The notes: generated by a model not told the origin, from the sequence alone. A DNA stretch of 64,000 bases from an uncultured Burkholderiales bacterium (GCA_903887325.1 CAISPG010000125.1:47152-111151), one strand, 5' to 3'; positions 34,801 through 44,062 are shown, numbered from the stretch's first letter. Numbers and translations: made by a program.

Positions 34801-35993
34801 CCAATCGCGTTCTCTCCGGCATGCGCCCCACCGGTGCACTCCACCTGGGCCATTACCACGGGGCACTGAAAAACTGGGTGCGCCTGCAATCCGAGATGGA
34901 ATGCTTTTACTTCGTCGCCGACTGGCATGCGCTGACCACGCATTACCAAAGCCGTGAGGTGATCGAAAAAAATGTGTATGAAATGGTGATCGACTGGCTG
35001 GCCGCCGGTTTGGACCCGAACAAATGCACCTTGTTTCTGCAAAGCCGCATTCCCGAACACGCAGAGTTGTTCACGCTCTTGGCCATGGGCACGCCTATCA
35101 GTTGGCTGGAACGCGTGCCCACCTACAAAGACCAGCAGGAAAAGCTCAAGGACAAGGACCTGACCACTTACGGTTTCCTGGGCTACCCCTTGCTGCAAGC
35201 AGCGGATATTCTGATTTACAAGGCCAAGCATGTGCCAGTTGGCGAAGACCAGGCCAGCCATGTCGAACTCACCCGCGAGGCCGCGCGCCGCTTCAACCAT
35301 TTGTACGGCCGTGAACCCGATTTCGACGCGCTGGTGCAAGTCTGTCTGGCCAAACTGCCCAAGGACAGCGTGAAGCGGTTTGAGAAATCGCGCAAGCAGT
35401 TTCAGGAAACCGGCGACATCAAAGCGATGGAAGGTGCACTGGGCTATTTGCAAACCGCGCCTGAGTTGACAGACAAAGACCGCGAACGGCTGGAAGGCTA
35501 TTTCAAGGGCACCGGCAAAGCCGTGCTGACCGAACCCCATGCCTTGTTGACCGAAGCGAGCAAATTGCCTGGCTTGGACGGCGCGAAAATGAGCAAAAGC
35601 TATAACAACACGATTGCCATGCGCGAAGACAAGGCCAGCATAGAGGCCAAGGTCAAGCGCATGCCCACCGACCCGGCGCGCGTCAAAAGAACCGATGCGG
35701 GTAACCCCGATCTGTGCCCGGTCTGGCAATTTCACCTGGTGTATTCACCTGAAAACACCCGCCAATGGGTGAAAACCGAATGCACCCGAGCCGGTATTGG
35801 CTGCCTAGAGTGCAAACAACCCATCATTGACGCCATCATTGCTGAGCAACAACCGATGCTTGCACGTGCCGAGCCTTTTGTTTCCAATCCACGCCTTGTT
35901 CGTGATATCGTTGATGCTGGAACACAGCGTGCACGTGCCACGGCGCAAGACACCATGCGCGATGTGCGCGAGGCCATGGGCCTGAACTATTGA
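34797..35993 (+). CDS. trpS: Tryptophanyl-tRNA synthetase
   Basis: Charges tRNA-Trp. 398 aa from the ATG at 34797 (MTNRVLSGMRPTGALHLGHYHG), which overlaps the M50 stop (ATGA); the track start at 34710 is too long. Class I HIGH motif as HLGH near 16-19, KMSKS near 264-268 (GAKMSKSYNNTI). It belongs to the longer ~400-aa proteobacterial type with an insertion before the KMSKS loop. Followed 16 bases later by the response regulator gene. Confidence 0.96.
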   Translation: MTNRVLSGMRPTGALHLGHYHGALKNWVRLQSEMECFYFVADWHALTTHYQSREVIEKNVYEMVIDWLAAGLDPNKCTLFLQSRIPEHAELFTLLAMGTPISWLERVPTYKDQQEKLKDKDLTTYGFLGYPLLQAADILIYKAKHVPVGEDQASHVELTREAARRFNHLYGREPDFDALVQVCLAKLPKDSVKRFEKSRKQFQETGDIKAMEGALGYLQTAPELTDKDRERLEGYFKGTGKAVLTEPHALLTEASKLPGLDGAKMSKSYNNTIAMREDKASIEAKVKRMPTDPARVKRTDAGNPDLCPVWQFHLVYSPENTRQWVKTECTRAGIGCLECKQPIIDAIIAEQQPMLARAEPFVSNPRLVRDIVDAGTQRARATAQDTMRDVREAMGLNY

Positions 35994-36009
35994 CACCCGG
36001 AGAATAACT

Positions 36010-36612
36010 ATGAGCTTGTATGTGATTGATGACCATCCGATGGTTCGCCAGATGATTGGCATGCTGCTGCGTCGCCTGCGTCCCGCTTCCAAGGTTGTGG
36101 AACTGGAAAAATACAGCGAGTTGCAAGCAGCACTGATCAAAAACGGTGAACCCGAATTGTTCGTTTTGGATTTGCTTCTGCCAGGCGTCAAAGGCGCCAC
36201 AGCCATCTCTGATGTCAAAAAAATGTACCCTGAAATTCCGCTGGTGGTGTTGTCCGCCATGCCTTCCGGCGAAGCGCGCGACGCTTGCCTGGAAGCAGGT
36301 GCAGATTTGTACATCGAAAAATCCACCGACACGGCAGAAATATCTGCAGCCATCCAGGATATTTTGAAATCCGACGACGACGAAGTCGACGCGGATGCAG
36401 TTGTGGTCGGTGACATCAAACTGTCTAAGCGCCAAAAGCAACTGATTCTCATGCTGGATCGTGGCTTGTCCAACCGCGACATCGCCGCCGAACTCAGCAT
36501 CAGCGAACACACGGTCAAGGTTCACTTGTGGCGTTTGTTCCGCCGCCTGGGCGTGAAAAGTCGCACCCAGACCTTGCACTTTGCGCGCACCCATGGTTTG
36601 TTGATGGGTTGA
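36010..36612 (+). CDS. LuxR/NarL-family response regulator (orphan)
   Basis: 200-aa two-domain regulator. REC domain about 1-125: acidic pair D7-D8, phosphoacceptor D54 in VLDLLLPG, and K104 in YIEKSTD, all intact. Acidic linker DDDEVDADAV near 125-134. C-terminal GerE helix-turn-helix: LSNRDIAAELSISEHTVKVHLWRLFRRLGV near 156-185. No sensor kinase is adjacent, so its partner is elsewhere. A clear terminator follows. Read either from its own promoter or by read-through from trpS (16-base gap). Regulon unknown. Confidence 0.93.
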   Translation: MSLYVIDDHPMVRQMIGMLLRRLRPASKVVELEKYSELQAALIKNGEPELFVLDLLLPGVKGATAISDVKKMYPEIPLVVLSAMPSGEARDACLEAGADLYIEKSTDTAEISAAIQDILKSDDDEVDADAVVVGDIKLSKRQKQLILMLDRGLSNRDIAAELSISEHTVKVHLWRLFRRLGVKSRTQTLHFARTHGLLMG

Positions 36613-36634
36613 GGTTTTCACCTCTCAATAAAAA

Positions 36635-36656
36635 ACCGGCAGATGCCGGTTTTTTT
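36635..36656 (+). terminator. Rho-independent terminator after the response regulator
   Basis: Stem ACCGGC / GCCGGT with loop AGAT at 36635-36650, followed by six T. The A-run on the other side makes it potentially bidirectional, also serving the LysR gene that ends at 36736 on the minus strand. Confidence 0.85.
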
Positions 36657-36735
36657 ATGTGCATTTGTCGCTGCCAAAGATGTGAAAAGTCACGAACAGC
36701 GGTTGGTATGCCACCTCATTGCGTCGCAGCCGTTC

Positions 36736-37635
36736 TTATTCAAAAAAATGGCTCTTCTTCATTTCCAACAAAAAATCTATGAACACACGGACTTTTTTAG
36801 CCTGTTGGTTTCTGCTGGCAAAGTAAATTTTCACGGGCAAGGGTGCGCGCTTGTATTTTTTCAACAGTTGCACCAGCTCGCCTTTTTGGAGGGCATCTTT
36901 CACCAGCCACCTTCCCACACTGCCGATGCCCAAGCCGTTTTGCACACACATCACCACAGCTTCAATATTGGACACAGTTAAATGGCCATCGGGCGAAACA
37001 GTGACAGTATCCTGACCGTTTTTGTACCTCCAGTTGACAATGCGCCCTGTTGACAATTGTCTGTAACCCACCAATCTGTGATGGGACAAATCGGCGGGCG
37101 TTTTCGGTGCTGAATGTGTGTCTAAATAAGCAGGCGAGGCGATGGTGACCAATTCGAGCTGGCATAACTCTCTTGAAACCAACCCGCTGTCTGTGTCGTC
37201 CAGGTTGCCAATACTGATGTCATAGGCTTCGCTGACAGGGTCGATTTTTTTGTCTTGCAAATGGATATCCAATTCAATCAACGGGTACATGCGTAAAAAC
37301 TCAGGCAACAACGGCAGAATGAATTTTTTACCAAAGCTTTCCGGGATATTGATTTTCAATTTACCGGTTGGCTCCATCTCAACACTTTTGGATTGACTCA
37401 AGGCCTGCTCCAAGGTGTTGAGAGCGGGTGAAATGGCCAGCAGCAAATTGTGACCGTCCTCGGTCAAAGACAGGTTTCTGGTGTTGCGATGAAACAGCCG
37501 GATGCCCAGCGTTTGCTCCAACTCGCCAATCGATTTGCTGACAGCAGCAGGTGTCAAACCCAACACACGTGATGCAGCTGAAAAGCTTTTCAGCTCTGCT
37601 GTCATAAGAAAGGCGTTAAGTGATTTCAGGTGCAT
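36736..37635 (-). CDS. LysR-family transcriptional regulator
   Basis: 299 aa from the ATG at 37635 (MHLKSLNAFLMTAELKSFSAASRVLG); the track start at 37659 is a TTG. N-terminal winged helix-turn-helix: SFSAASRVLGLTPAAVSKSIGELEQTLGIRLFHRNTR near 18-54. C-terminal effector domain from about 90 on. Divergent from an SDR gene with 99 bases between them holding two inverted repeats, so it probably controls that gene and itself. The gene and its flank look visibly more AT-rich than the neighbours, hinting at later acquisition. Confidence 0.92.
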   Translation of the reverse strand: MHLKSLNAFLMTAELKSFSAASRVLGLTPAAVSKSIGELEQTLGIRLFHRNTRNLSLTEDGHNLLLAISPALNTLEQALSQSKSVEMEPTGKLKINIPESFGKKFILPLLPEFLRMYPLIELDIHLQDKKIDPVSEAYDISIGNLDDTDSGLVSRELCQLELVTIASPAYLDTHSAPKTPADLSHHRLVGYRQLSTGRIVNWRYKNGQDTVTVSPDGHLTVSNIEAVVMCVQNGLGIGSVGRWLVKDALQKGELVQLLKKYKRAPLPVKIYFASRNQQAKKVRVFIDFLLEMKKSHFFE

Positions 37636-37638
37636 ATT

Positions 37639-37655
37639 TTCAACTTTGGGTTGAA
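37639..37655. promoter_or_regulatory. Inverted repeat at the LysR gene start (candidate autoregulatory site)
   Basis: Perfect repeat TTCAAC-TTTGG-GTTGAA four bases upstream of the LysR ATG. The 6-5-6 layout fits a LysR-type T-N11-A site. Binding here would block translation initiation or early transcription of the regulator, as in negative autoregulation. Confidence 0.45.
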
Positions 37656-37667
37656 TCAAATTCTACG

Positions 37668-37685
37668 GGTGAGCTACTTGTCACC
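37668..37685. promoter_or_regulatory. Second inverted repeat in the LysR-SDR divergent region
   Basis: GGTGA-8-TCACC, midway between the two divergent starts. Could be the activation site for the SDR promoter or part of a longer LysR footprint together with the repeat at 37639-37655. Confidence 0.3.
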
Positions 37686-37734
37686 AACCAGCTAAGGCAG
37701 AAAAATACCCCTTGTGAAACAACAGGAGCATCAC

Positions 37735-38337
37735 ATGAAACGAGCATTGATCATTGGTTCCAGCGGATTGCTGGGGTCGGCCATCGCCCAACTTTTAAAA
37801 ACAAACTATGAAGTCATCGAGGCTTCGCGATCCAGCCAGTCTCACCCGGTAGACATAGCTGATGTGGCTTCGCTGCAAAGCTTGATGCAGCGTGTGGGGA
37901 AAGTGGATGCCATCGTATGCACCGCAGGCGTGGCGCAATTTCGCGGCTTCAGTGATGCGACAAACGCAGACTGGGATTTTGGATTGGCGAACAAATTGAT
38001 GGGACAAGTCAATACAGTTCGGCTCGGCGCTGAACATATCCATCCTATGGGCAGCATCACGTTGACCACGGGCGTGCTGTCCATGTACCCCATGCCTGGC
38101 AGCTCAATTGTGACGACGGTGAACGCAGCCGTTGAAGGCTTTGTGAAATCAGCCGCCTTGGAGCTGAAAGACAAAGTCAGAGTGAATGCCGTGTCCCCGG
38201 GCTGGATCACAGAGACCTTGGAAAAAATGAAGATGGACACATCGCCCGGCTTACCTGCCGCTGAAGTGGCCCAAGCCTATCTGGAGTTGATGGAGTCAGA
38301 CATAACAGGGCAGGTTCAAATTGCCATGAAGAGTTAA
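37735..38337 (+). CDS. Short-chain dehydrogenase-like protein lacking YxxxK
   Basis: 200-aa compact SDR. ATG at 37735 follows AGGAG with ideal spacing. Cofactor loop IIGSSGLLGSAIA near 6-18, CTAGVAQF near 60-67, SITLTTGVLS near 107-116, and NAVSPGWITET near 146-156. The catalytic YxxxK position reads VNAAVEGF, so Tyr and Lys are absent; I recall this as a feature of this short SDR family. Divergent from the LysR regulator, which probably controls it. It may bind NADP without classical reductase chemistry; function unknown. Confidence 0.87.
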   Translation: MKRALIIGSSGLLGSAIAQLLKTNYEVIEASRSSQSHPVDIADVASLQSLMQRVGKVDAIVCTAGVAQFRGFSDATNADWDFGLANKLMGQVNTVRLGAEHIHPMGSITLTTGVLSMYPMPGSSIVTTVNAAVEGFVKSAALELKDKVRVNAVSPGWITETLEKMKMDTSPGLPAAEVAQAYLELMESDITGQVQIAMKS

Positions 38338-38393
38338 AGCCTAGGCATTGCGTAGCTGATGTGTTGCAGAACTTGAATCACAAGGCGCTGGCT

Positions 38394-39683
38394 TCATGGC
38401 GTCAAAGCCTTGGCAATCGTCAACTGCAATTTCTCGGAACTGCCGGGTGTCACCGGGCCGACGCTGGCACCAAAGTCACCCGCTTGCGGCATGGCGTTAC
38501 CGGTTTTGGAAATGCGTGCGCGCACCATCACCGACTTGACTTGCGAGAGTTTCATCTGCGGGTTCATGGCCAGGCTGTCATCCAGCACAAAGTCATAAGG
38601 CAGTTTGTCGACCGTGGTGCGAATGATGGCCAGCGGCATGCGCGGCCCCTCGGCGGCGTTGGCATAAATGAACACCGTGTCCTTGGGTGAAACTTGCGCC
38701 TCTAATTCGGGGCCCAAAACGACCCGCCCACTCAGACGCTCGGTACCGTCAGACTCGGGCTTGGCCATGGCACCGGCACTGGCCGGGGGATTGCCTGCCA
38801 CGGCGGGCGACAACGGCGGCAGACCCAAGCGCTCACGCGCTTTATCTATCGCTTCGGCCAGCGCCGGGCCGTCGGGCGATGTCGCAGGCAATAAGCCGCG
38901 CACTTTCTCCCAGTACACCAGCGCTTCCTTGAAGCGTCCTTCAGAATAAGCCGCGCTGCCCGCCAGCAACAAGGCGTTGCCGTTTTGCGGATCGGCCTTG
39001 AGCACGCTGTTGATGATGGCCCAGGCTTCGCCTTTGAAGCTGCCATTGTTCTTTTGCGCCAGCACCTCGGCGCGTTCAATCATCACATCGTCATTGCGTT
39101 CCAATGCCAGCGCTTTTTGCAAAGCCGCATCGGCTTGTTCATAACGCGCCAGCGCACGCTGTATGCGCCCGAGCATGACCCAGGCCTCGGCGTTTTTCGG
39201 TTCTTTTTCCAAGCGCTGGCTGAGTTGCTCGGCCATGGTTTCCAGTTTTTGCGGCGTGATTTGTTCTTCACCGTTGGCCTGAGCCAGTAAGGCAGGGTCC
39301 AGGGCAATCGGTGTGCCGACGTAAAAATAAATGACAAAGGCCAGCACCGGTATGGTCAGCGTCAACAAGCTGATCAAGAGTTTGATACGCACAGGTGCAG
39401 CCGGCGCCTGTGCTGTGGCTGCACCCGGCGCGTCTTCCATCAGGCGCTGCGTCAACTCTTGTTGCGACAGGTCAAAGCCTTGCTGGTCCAGGCTGCCTTG
39501 CGCCAGTTCACGCTCGAGTTCGGCGAGTTGCTCGCGGTAAACACTGACGTGCGACATCACGTGTTCGCGTTCACCCCCTTTTGTCGCTGCCCGCGCAGCA
39601 CGCAGCACAGACCAGGCAAGCACCAGCACCACCAGCAAAGACAAGGCCAGCGACAGCAGCAAAAAAAGTTGAGCGTTATTCAT
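38394..39683 (-). CDS. ccmI: Cytochrome c maturation protein CcmI
   Basis: 429-aa membrane protein that presents apocytochrome c to the heme ligation complex. Two helices at about 5-28 and 105-125 flank a cytoplasmic loop (VYREQLAELERELAQGSLDQQGF, leucine-zipper-like). The periplasmic part has TPR repeats (about 140-270: AEAWVMLGRIQRALARYEQADAAL and others) and a C-terminal beta-rich domain with LSGRVVLGPELEAQVSPKDTVFIYA. Last gene of ccmABCDEFGHI; its ATG abuts the ccmH stop. Convergent with the SDR gene. Confidence 0.93.
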   Translation of the reverse strand: MNNAQLFLLLSLALSLLVVLVLAWSVLRAARAATKGGEREHVMSHVSVYREQLAELERELAQGSLDQQGFDLSQQELTQRLMEDAPGAATAQAPAAPVRIKLLISLLTLTIPVLAFVIYFYVGTPIALDPALLAQANGEEQITPQKLETMAEQLSQRLEKEPKNAEAWVMLGRIQRALARYEQADAALQKALALERNDDVMIERAEVLAQKNNGSFKGEAWAIINSVLKADPQNGNALLLAGSAAYSEGRFKEALVYWEKVRGLLPATSPDGPALAEAIDKARERLGLPPLSPAVAGNPPASAGAMAKPESDGTERLSGRVVLGPELEAQVSPKDTVFIYANAAEGPRMPLAIIRTTVDKLPYDFVLDDSLAMNPQMKLSQVKSVMVRARISKTGNAMPQAGDFGASVGPVTPGSSEKLQLTIAKALTP

Positions 39684-40133
39684 TCAATCCTTGTGCGTTG
39701 CCGCTTCGTTCGATGCAGGGCGAGGGGAAGCATGTGCCTGACCCAAGGCGTTTTTGCGCAAGCGCATATAGCGCCACAAGCCCCAGACGGCTGCCAGCAG
39801 CATGAAAAACGGACCGAACCACAAGGGCCAGGTCAGCGGTTTGACCTGGGGCCGGTACAACACAAAGTCGCCATAACGCTCGACCAGATAGGTTTTGATC
39901 TGCGCATCGGATTTGTCTTCACGGATCAACTTGCGTACTTCGCGTCGCAGGTCTTCCGCCAACTCGGCATGCGACGATGCCAGCGATTCGTTTTGACACA
40001 CCAGGCAACGCAACTCCTCGGCAATGCTGACCAAACGCGCTTCCACTTTCGGGTCTTCTGCCATAGGCACGGCCTCGCCAGCCCACATTGCCGGTGCCCA
40101 CAGCAGCCAGCACAACAATAACTTCCACTTCAT
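39684..40133 (-). CDS. ccmH: Cytochrome c maturation thiol oxidoreductase CcmH
   Basis: 149 aa. Signal or anchor sequence at the N-terminus, then the redox motif LRCLVCQNES with Cys43 and Cys46, which reduces apocytochrome heme-binding cysteines. C-terminal helix near 103-122. This is the short CcmH lacking the CcmI part, which is a separate gene immediately downstream. Its start overlaps the ccmG stop by 4 bases. Confidence 0.95.
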   Translation of the reverse strand: MKWKLLLCWLLWAPAMWAGEAVPMAEDPKVEARLVSIAEELRCLVCQNESLASSHAELAEDLRREVRKLIREDKSDAQIKTYLVERYGDFVLYRPQVKPLTWPLWFGPFFMLLAAVWGLWRYMRLRKNALGQAHASPRPASNEAATHKD

Positions 40134-40714
40134 GAGGCTTCCAATGTCTGAATCAAGGGCAGCACGGTGTCGATCAGTATTTGCGGCGTCAACGGGCCGA
40201 CGCGCTTGTAACGGATGACGCCTTGCTTGTCTATGAGATAGGTTTCCGGCACGCCGTAGACACCGTAGTCAATGCCGACGCGGCCGTCCAGGTCCAGCAC
40301 CGACAAACTGTAAGGATCGCCCTGGCGCTGCAAAAAACGCAGGCTGCGTTCGCGCGCCATTTGCAATTTCTCGGCGTCTTTGAGCGGGCCGTTGGCCATG
40401 TCCTGCGGCTGTATTTCCTTGTAGCTCAAACCCACCACCGGAATGCGGCTGCTTTTGGCAAAGTCGACCAGCAAAGGATGTTCTTCGCGGCAGGCCACGC
40501 ACCAGGTGGCCCAGACATTGAACATCCAGACCTTGCCCTTCATGTCGGACGGGCTGAAGGGCTTGTCACCTACCAGCACCGGCAAACTGAAATCCGGCGC
40601 AGGCTTGCCCACCAGCGGCGACGGGATTTCGCGCGGGTCGCGCGTGAGGCCGACCGCCAGAAACACCACCAGCGCGGCAAACAAAGCCAGAGGAATAAGA
40701 AATTTTTTATTCAT
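40130..40714 (-). CDS. ccmG: Thiol:disulfide interchange protein CcmG (DsbE)
   Basis: 194 aa from the ATG at 40714; an in-frame TTG at 40723 that overlaps the ccmF stop is possible. N-terminal membrane anchor (about 4-23), thioredoxin fold with WCVAC (Cys72, Cys75) and the cis-Pro loop YGVPETYLID near 145. The GVPE acidic active-site features are those of CcmG. Reduces CcmH or apocytochrome cysteines in the periplasm. Confidence 0.95.
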   Translation of the reverse strand: MNKKFLIPLALFAALVVFLAVGLTRDPREIPSPLVGKPAPDFSLPVLVGDKPFSPSDMKGKVWMFNVWATWCVACREEHPLLVDFAKSSRIPVVGLSYKEIQPQDMANGPLKDAEKLQMARERSLRFLQRQGDPYSLSVLDLDGRVGIDYGVYGVPETYLIDKQGVIRYKRVGPLTPQILIDTVLPLIQTLEAS

Positions 40715-40719
40715 GGCGC

Positions 40720-42678
40720 TCAAGTCGTGGAAGACAAGGCTTCACCCGCGGTTTGCAATGGCGACACGGCCGCACGGCGATAACGACGGTCCAATGCAGC
40801 AAGCACACCACCGAACACCATCATCAACACACCGGCCCACAACCAAGGCACAAAAGGTTTGTAATAAACACGCATGCTCCAGCTGGGGGTGTCGCCCGGC
40901 ACCGGGTCGCCCAGAGAGACATACAAGTCGCGCAGAAAACCCGAGTCGATAGCGGCCTCGGTCATAGGCATGGCGCTGGAGAAGTAACGGCGTTTTTCCG
41001 GGTACAGCACTTCAATCACTTTGTCGTTTTTCAATACCTCGACATGGGCTTGCATGGCTTTGTAATTCGGGCCGTTCACGTCCACCATGTCGACCAGACG
41101 GAAGGTGTAGGGCGCAATGCTGACGGTGTCGCCCAAGCCCATGCGCACGTCGCGCTCAACCTCAAAAGATTTAACCCCTGTGATACCCAGCACCACCACC
41201 GCCATGCCGAAATGCGCGAGATGCATGCCCCAGAACGAGCCGCCGATGCGCCCGGGTTTGCGGATGCGCTCGACCACATGCTGCAAGCTGCCCAGCGCCA
41301 CCCACATGCCCAGAAACACACCCAGCGCCGTACCGGCAGACCATTCACCAAAAAGAAAAGGCAGGCCAATAGCCAGCAACAGAGCAGCCAAACCAATCCA
41401 GCGCAAACGCAACACCATGTCATTCAAGCGGGCTTTACGCCAATGCGACACTGTTCCCGGCACCAGCACAAACAACAAGGGCACCATGAGTGGTGCGAAC
41501 ACCAGATTGAAGTAAGGCGGGCCTACCGACAGCTTGCCCAGGTTCAGCGCGTCAATGATGAGAGGGTAAAGCGTACCCAAAAGAACCGCGCCGGTAGCCA
41601 CCACCAGCAACACGCTGTTGAGCAGCAAAAACGATTCGCGTGACACCAAGCCCATGCTGCCGCCCAAAGTGACCGCCGGTGCACGCCAGGCAAACAAGGT
41701 GAGCGAGGCACCGATGACCACGGCCAGAAAACACAGCACAAAAATACCGCGCGCCGGGTCAGTGGCGAAGGCATGCACCGAGGTGAGTACACCCGAGCGC
41801 ACCAGAAATGTTCCCAGCAACGACAGTGAAAAAGCAGCGATAGCCAGCAACACGGTCCAGGCTTTGAAGCTGCCGCGTTTTTCTGTGACCATGAGTGAAT
41901 GAATCAGCGCCGTGCCGACCAGCCAAGGCATGAGCGACGCGTTTTCCACCGGGTCCCAGAACCACCAACCGCCCCAACCCAGTTCGTAATAAGCCCACCA
42001 GGAACCCAAGCCGATACCAAAGGTGAGGAAGGACCAGGCGATCACCGTCCAGGGGCGCGACCAACGCGCCCATGCCGCATCCAAGCGACCAGAGATCAGC
42101 GCGGCAATGGCAAACGCAAAAGCCACGGACATGCCGACATAGCCCATGTACAACATGGGCGGGTGAATCACCAGACCCGGGTCTTGCAACAAGGGGTTGA
42201 GGTCGCGGCCATCGGCGGGTATAGGAAACAGGCGGTCAAACGGGTTGGAAGTGATCAAGATGAAAGCCATGAAACCCACAGCCACCAAACCCAGCACACC
42301 CAGCACACGCGCCACCATATTGAGCGGCAGGCTTTGCGAAAACAAGGCCACCGCCGCCGTCCAACCGGTGAGCATCAGCACCCACAGCAGCAACGAACCT
42401 TCATGCCCGCCCCACACGGCGGCAAACTGGTACGCCCGGGGCAACAAACGGTTGGAATGCTCGGCCACGTATTTGACTGAGAAATCATTGCTTAGAAAAG
42501 AAGCCGCCAGACAAGCAAACGACGACACCACCAACGCAAACTGCAACAAAGCCACCGGGCGCGCCAGCGACTGCCACACGGTGTTGCGCGTGGCCGCGCC
42601 CCACAAGGGCAAGACACCGAGCAACAATGCCATCACAGTGGCCAGCACCAACGCAAATTGTCCGAGTTCAGGAATCAT
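40720..42678 (-). CDS. ccmF: Heme lyase subunit CcmF
   Basis: 652-aa integral membrane protein with about 15 helices. The tryptophan-rich WWD motif WGGWWFWDPVENASLMPWL is near 234-252. Conserved heme-ligand histidines are in GGHEGSLLLW and in HLAHFGMAVVVLGI. The large periplasmic loop near 510-610 is typical. Joins heme from CcmE to apocytochrome c with CcmH and CcmI. Starts 14 bases after ccmE. Confidence 0.97.
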   Translation of the reverse strand: MIPELGQFALVLATVMALLLGVLPLWGAATRNTVWQSLARPVALLQFALVVSSFACLAASFLSNDFSVKYVAEHSNRLLPRAYQFAAVWGGHEGSLLLWVLMLTGWTAAVALFSQSLPLNMVARVLGVLGLVAVGFMAFILITSNPFDRLFPIPADGRDLNPLLQDPGLVIHPPMLYMGYVGMSVAFAFAIAALISGRLDAAWARWSRPWTVIAWSFLTFGIGLGSWWAYYELGWGGWWFWDPVENASLMPWLVGTALIHSLMVTEKRGSFKAWTVLLAIAAFSLSLLGTFLVRSGVLTSVHAFATDPARGIFVLCFLAVVIGASLTLFAWRAPAVTLGGSMGLVSRESFLLLNSVLLVVATGAVLLGTLYPLIIDALNLGKLSVGPPYFNLVFAPLMVPLLFVLVPGTVSHWRKARLNDMVLRLRWIGLAALLLAIGLPFLFGEWSAGTALGVFLGMWVALGSLQHVVERIRKPGRIGGSFWGMHLAHFGMAVVVLGITGVKSFEVERDVRMGLGDTVSIAPYTFRLVDMVDVNGPNYKAMQAHVEVLKNDKVIEVLYPEKRRYFSSAMPMTEAAIDSGFLRDLYVSLGDPVPGDTPSWSMRVYYKPFVPWLWAGVLMMVFGGVLAALDRRYRRAAVSPLQTAGEALSSTT

Positions 42679-42692
42679 TCAGAGGTTTGCTT

Positions 42693-43145
42693 TCAAGGTT
42701 TGACGGATTGGGCGGCGCGCGCCTGGGCCGCCTTGTCCAGCGCGTGCTGGGCTTCGGGCGGCATGTAATTTTCGTCGTGTTTGGCCAGCACCTCGCTGGC
42801 GGTCAACACGCCTTGTTCATCGAGTTTGCCTTGGGCGACCACGCCCTTGCCTTCTTTGAACAAATCGGGAAGCAAGCCACTGTAATGCACGGTCATGTCG
42901 TTCATGGTGTCGGTGACCACAAAGGACACATTGGTGCCATCGCGTTGCAAGCTGCCGGTCTTGACCATGCCGCCGATGCGAAAGGTTTTGTTACGCGGTG
43001 CTTCACCGTTGAGCACTTGGGTTGGTGTGAAGAAAAACACCAGGTTGCTGTTGAATGCGTTCAACACAAACGCTGCTGCCACACACAACACCAGCACGCC
43101 ACCAGCGATCAATGCAAAGCGTTTTTGACGCGGACTCCAACTCAT
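42693..43145 (-). CDS. ccmE: Heme chaperone CcmE
   Basis: 150-aa periplasmic heme carrier. N-terminal anchor near 10-30; OB-fold domain; the heme-binding motif is HDENY with His123 (covalent heme attachment) and Tyr127. Starts at 43145, overlapping the end of ccmD by 4 bases. Confidence 0.96.
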   Translation of the reverse strand: MSWSPRQKRFALIAGGVLVLCVAAAFVLNAFNSNLVFFFTPTQVLNGEAPRNKTFRIGGMVKTGSLQRDGTNVSFVVTDTMNDMTVHYSGLLPDLFKEGKGVVAQGKLDEQGVLTASEVLAKHDENYMPPEAQHALDKAAQARAAQSVKP

Positions 43146-43312
43146 GCCGACTCCTGTGATTCGCTGCGTGCCAGCGCCAAGGCGTTGCGGTGCGCTTGTC
43201 TGGCCTGCCAGATTTCAAGCAGGATGAACAAGGCTGTCATGCCCATGCTGCCCCAGACATAGAGGCCATAGCCGCCCATCTCCCAAAACTGTGACCAGCT
43301 GTCCCATCTCAT
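43142..43312 (-). CDS. ccmD: Small heme-exporter subunit CcmD (missed by ORF track)
   Basis: 56-aa protein too short for the ORF track, read directly: starts [16 protein letters not shown], one helix (about 17-36, [19 protein letters not shown]) and a basic tail [13 protein letters not shown]. This is the usual CcmD layout (Gly-Tyr near the helix start, then a charged cytoplasmic tail). It overlaps ccmC (43309-43312) and ccmE (43142-43145) by 4 bases each. Releases holo-CcmE from the CcmABC complex. Confidence 0.92.
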   Translation of the reverse strand: MRWDSWSQFWEMGGYGLYVWGSMGMTALFILLEIWQARQAHRNALALARSESQESA

Positions 43313-44058
43313 GCTTTGGCTCCCGACACTTCAGGCAAGGCCTGTACCCATTCGGTATGGCGTTCGCGCTCAACGATGAGGCTGCGTACCCGATAACACA
43401 CGATGGCCAGGGTGTAGGCCCAAAACGACAAGGCCATGAGCAACATGCCCCACAGCATCAACTGCGCCATGCTCGGTGAACGTGTGAGCGACACAGACGC
43501 GCCCTGGTGCAAGGTGTTCCACCATTTGACCGAGAAATAAATAATAGGCACGTTGATGGCGCCGACGATGGCGATCAATGCTCCGGCGCGGTCGGCGCGG
43601 CGCACATCGTCAATCGCTGAGGTCAAGGCCATGTAACCGAGGTAGAGAAAAAACAAAATCAATTCAGAGGTGAGCCGTGCGTCCCAGACCCACCAGGCAC
43701 CCCACATGGGCTTGCCCCATAAGGCACCAGTCCACAAAGACAGAAAAGCAAACATGGCACCGGTGGGCGCGAGTGCGCGGGTCATCATGCCGGACAAGCG
43801 GGTGTTAAAAGTCAAACCCAGCACGCTCCAAAACGCCATGGCCAGATAAATCACCATCGACATCCAGGAGGCAGGTACGTGGACAAAAATAATGCGGTAG
43901 CCCTCGCCTTGTTGTGCATCGGTAGGTGCCAGCGCAAAACCTATCCATAAACCGGCCACACCCAAAACCGCAGCCAGCGCCGCCAGCCATGGCCACAGCC
44001 GCGCCGCCAAGGCATAAAAGGTTTGCGGTGCAGCGTAATAAAACCAGCGAATAGCCAT
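43309..44058 (-). CDS. ccmC: Heme exporter subunit CcmC
   Basis: 249 aa from the ATG at 44058 (MAIRWFYYAAPQTFY); the 303-aa track ORF extends back into ccmB. Six helices with the WWD motif WGKPMWGAWWVWDARLTSELIL near 114-135 and a heme-ligand His in IIFVHVPASWM near 56-66. Attaches heme to CcmE. Four bases separate it from ccmB. Confidence 0.96.
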   Translation of the reverse strand: MAIRWFYYAAPQTFYALAARLWPWLAALAAVLGVAGLWIGFALAPTDAQQGEGYRIIFVHVPASWMSMVIYLAMAFWSVLGLTFNTRLSGMMTRALAPTGAMFAFLSLWTGALWGKPMWGAWWVWDARLTSELILFFLYLGYMALTSAIDDVRRADRAGALIAIVGAINVPIIYFSVKWWNTLHQGASVSLTRSPSMAQLMLWGMLLMALSFWAYTLAIVCYRVRSLIVERERHTEWVQALPEVSGAKA

Positions 44059-44062
44059 TGAT

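Noticed and set aside
34776-35735. 319-aa minus-strand ORF inside trpS
   Set aside because: Antisense shadow of a conserved synthetase.
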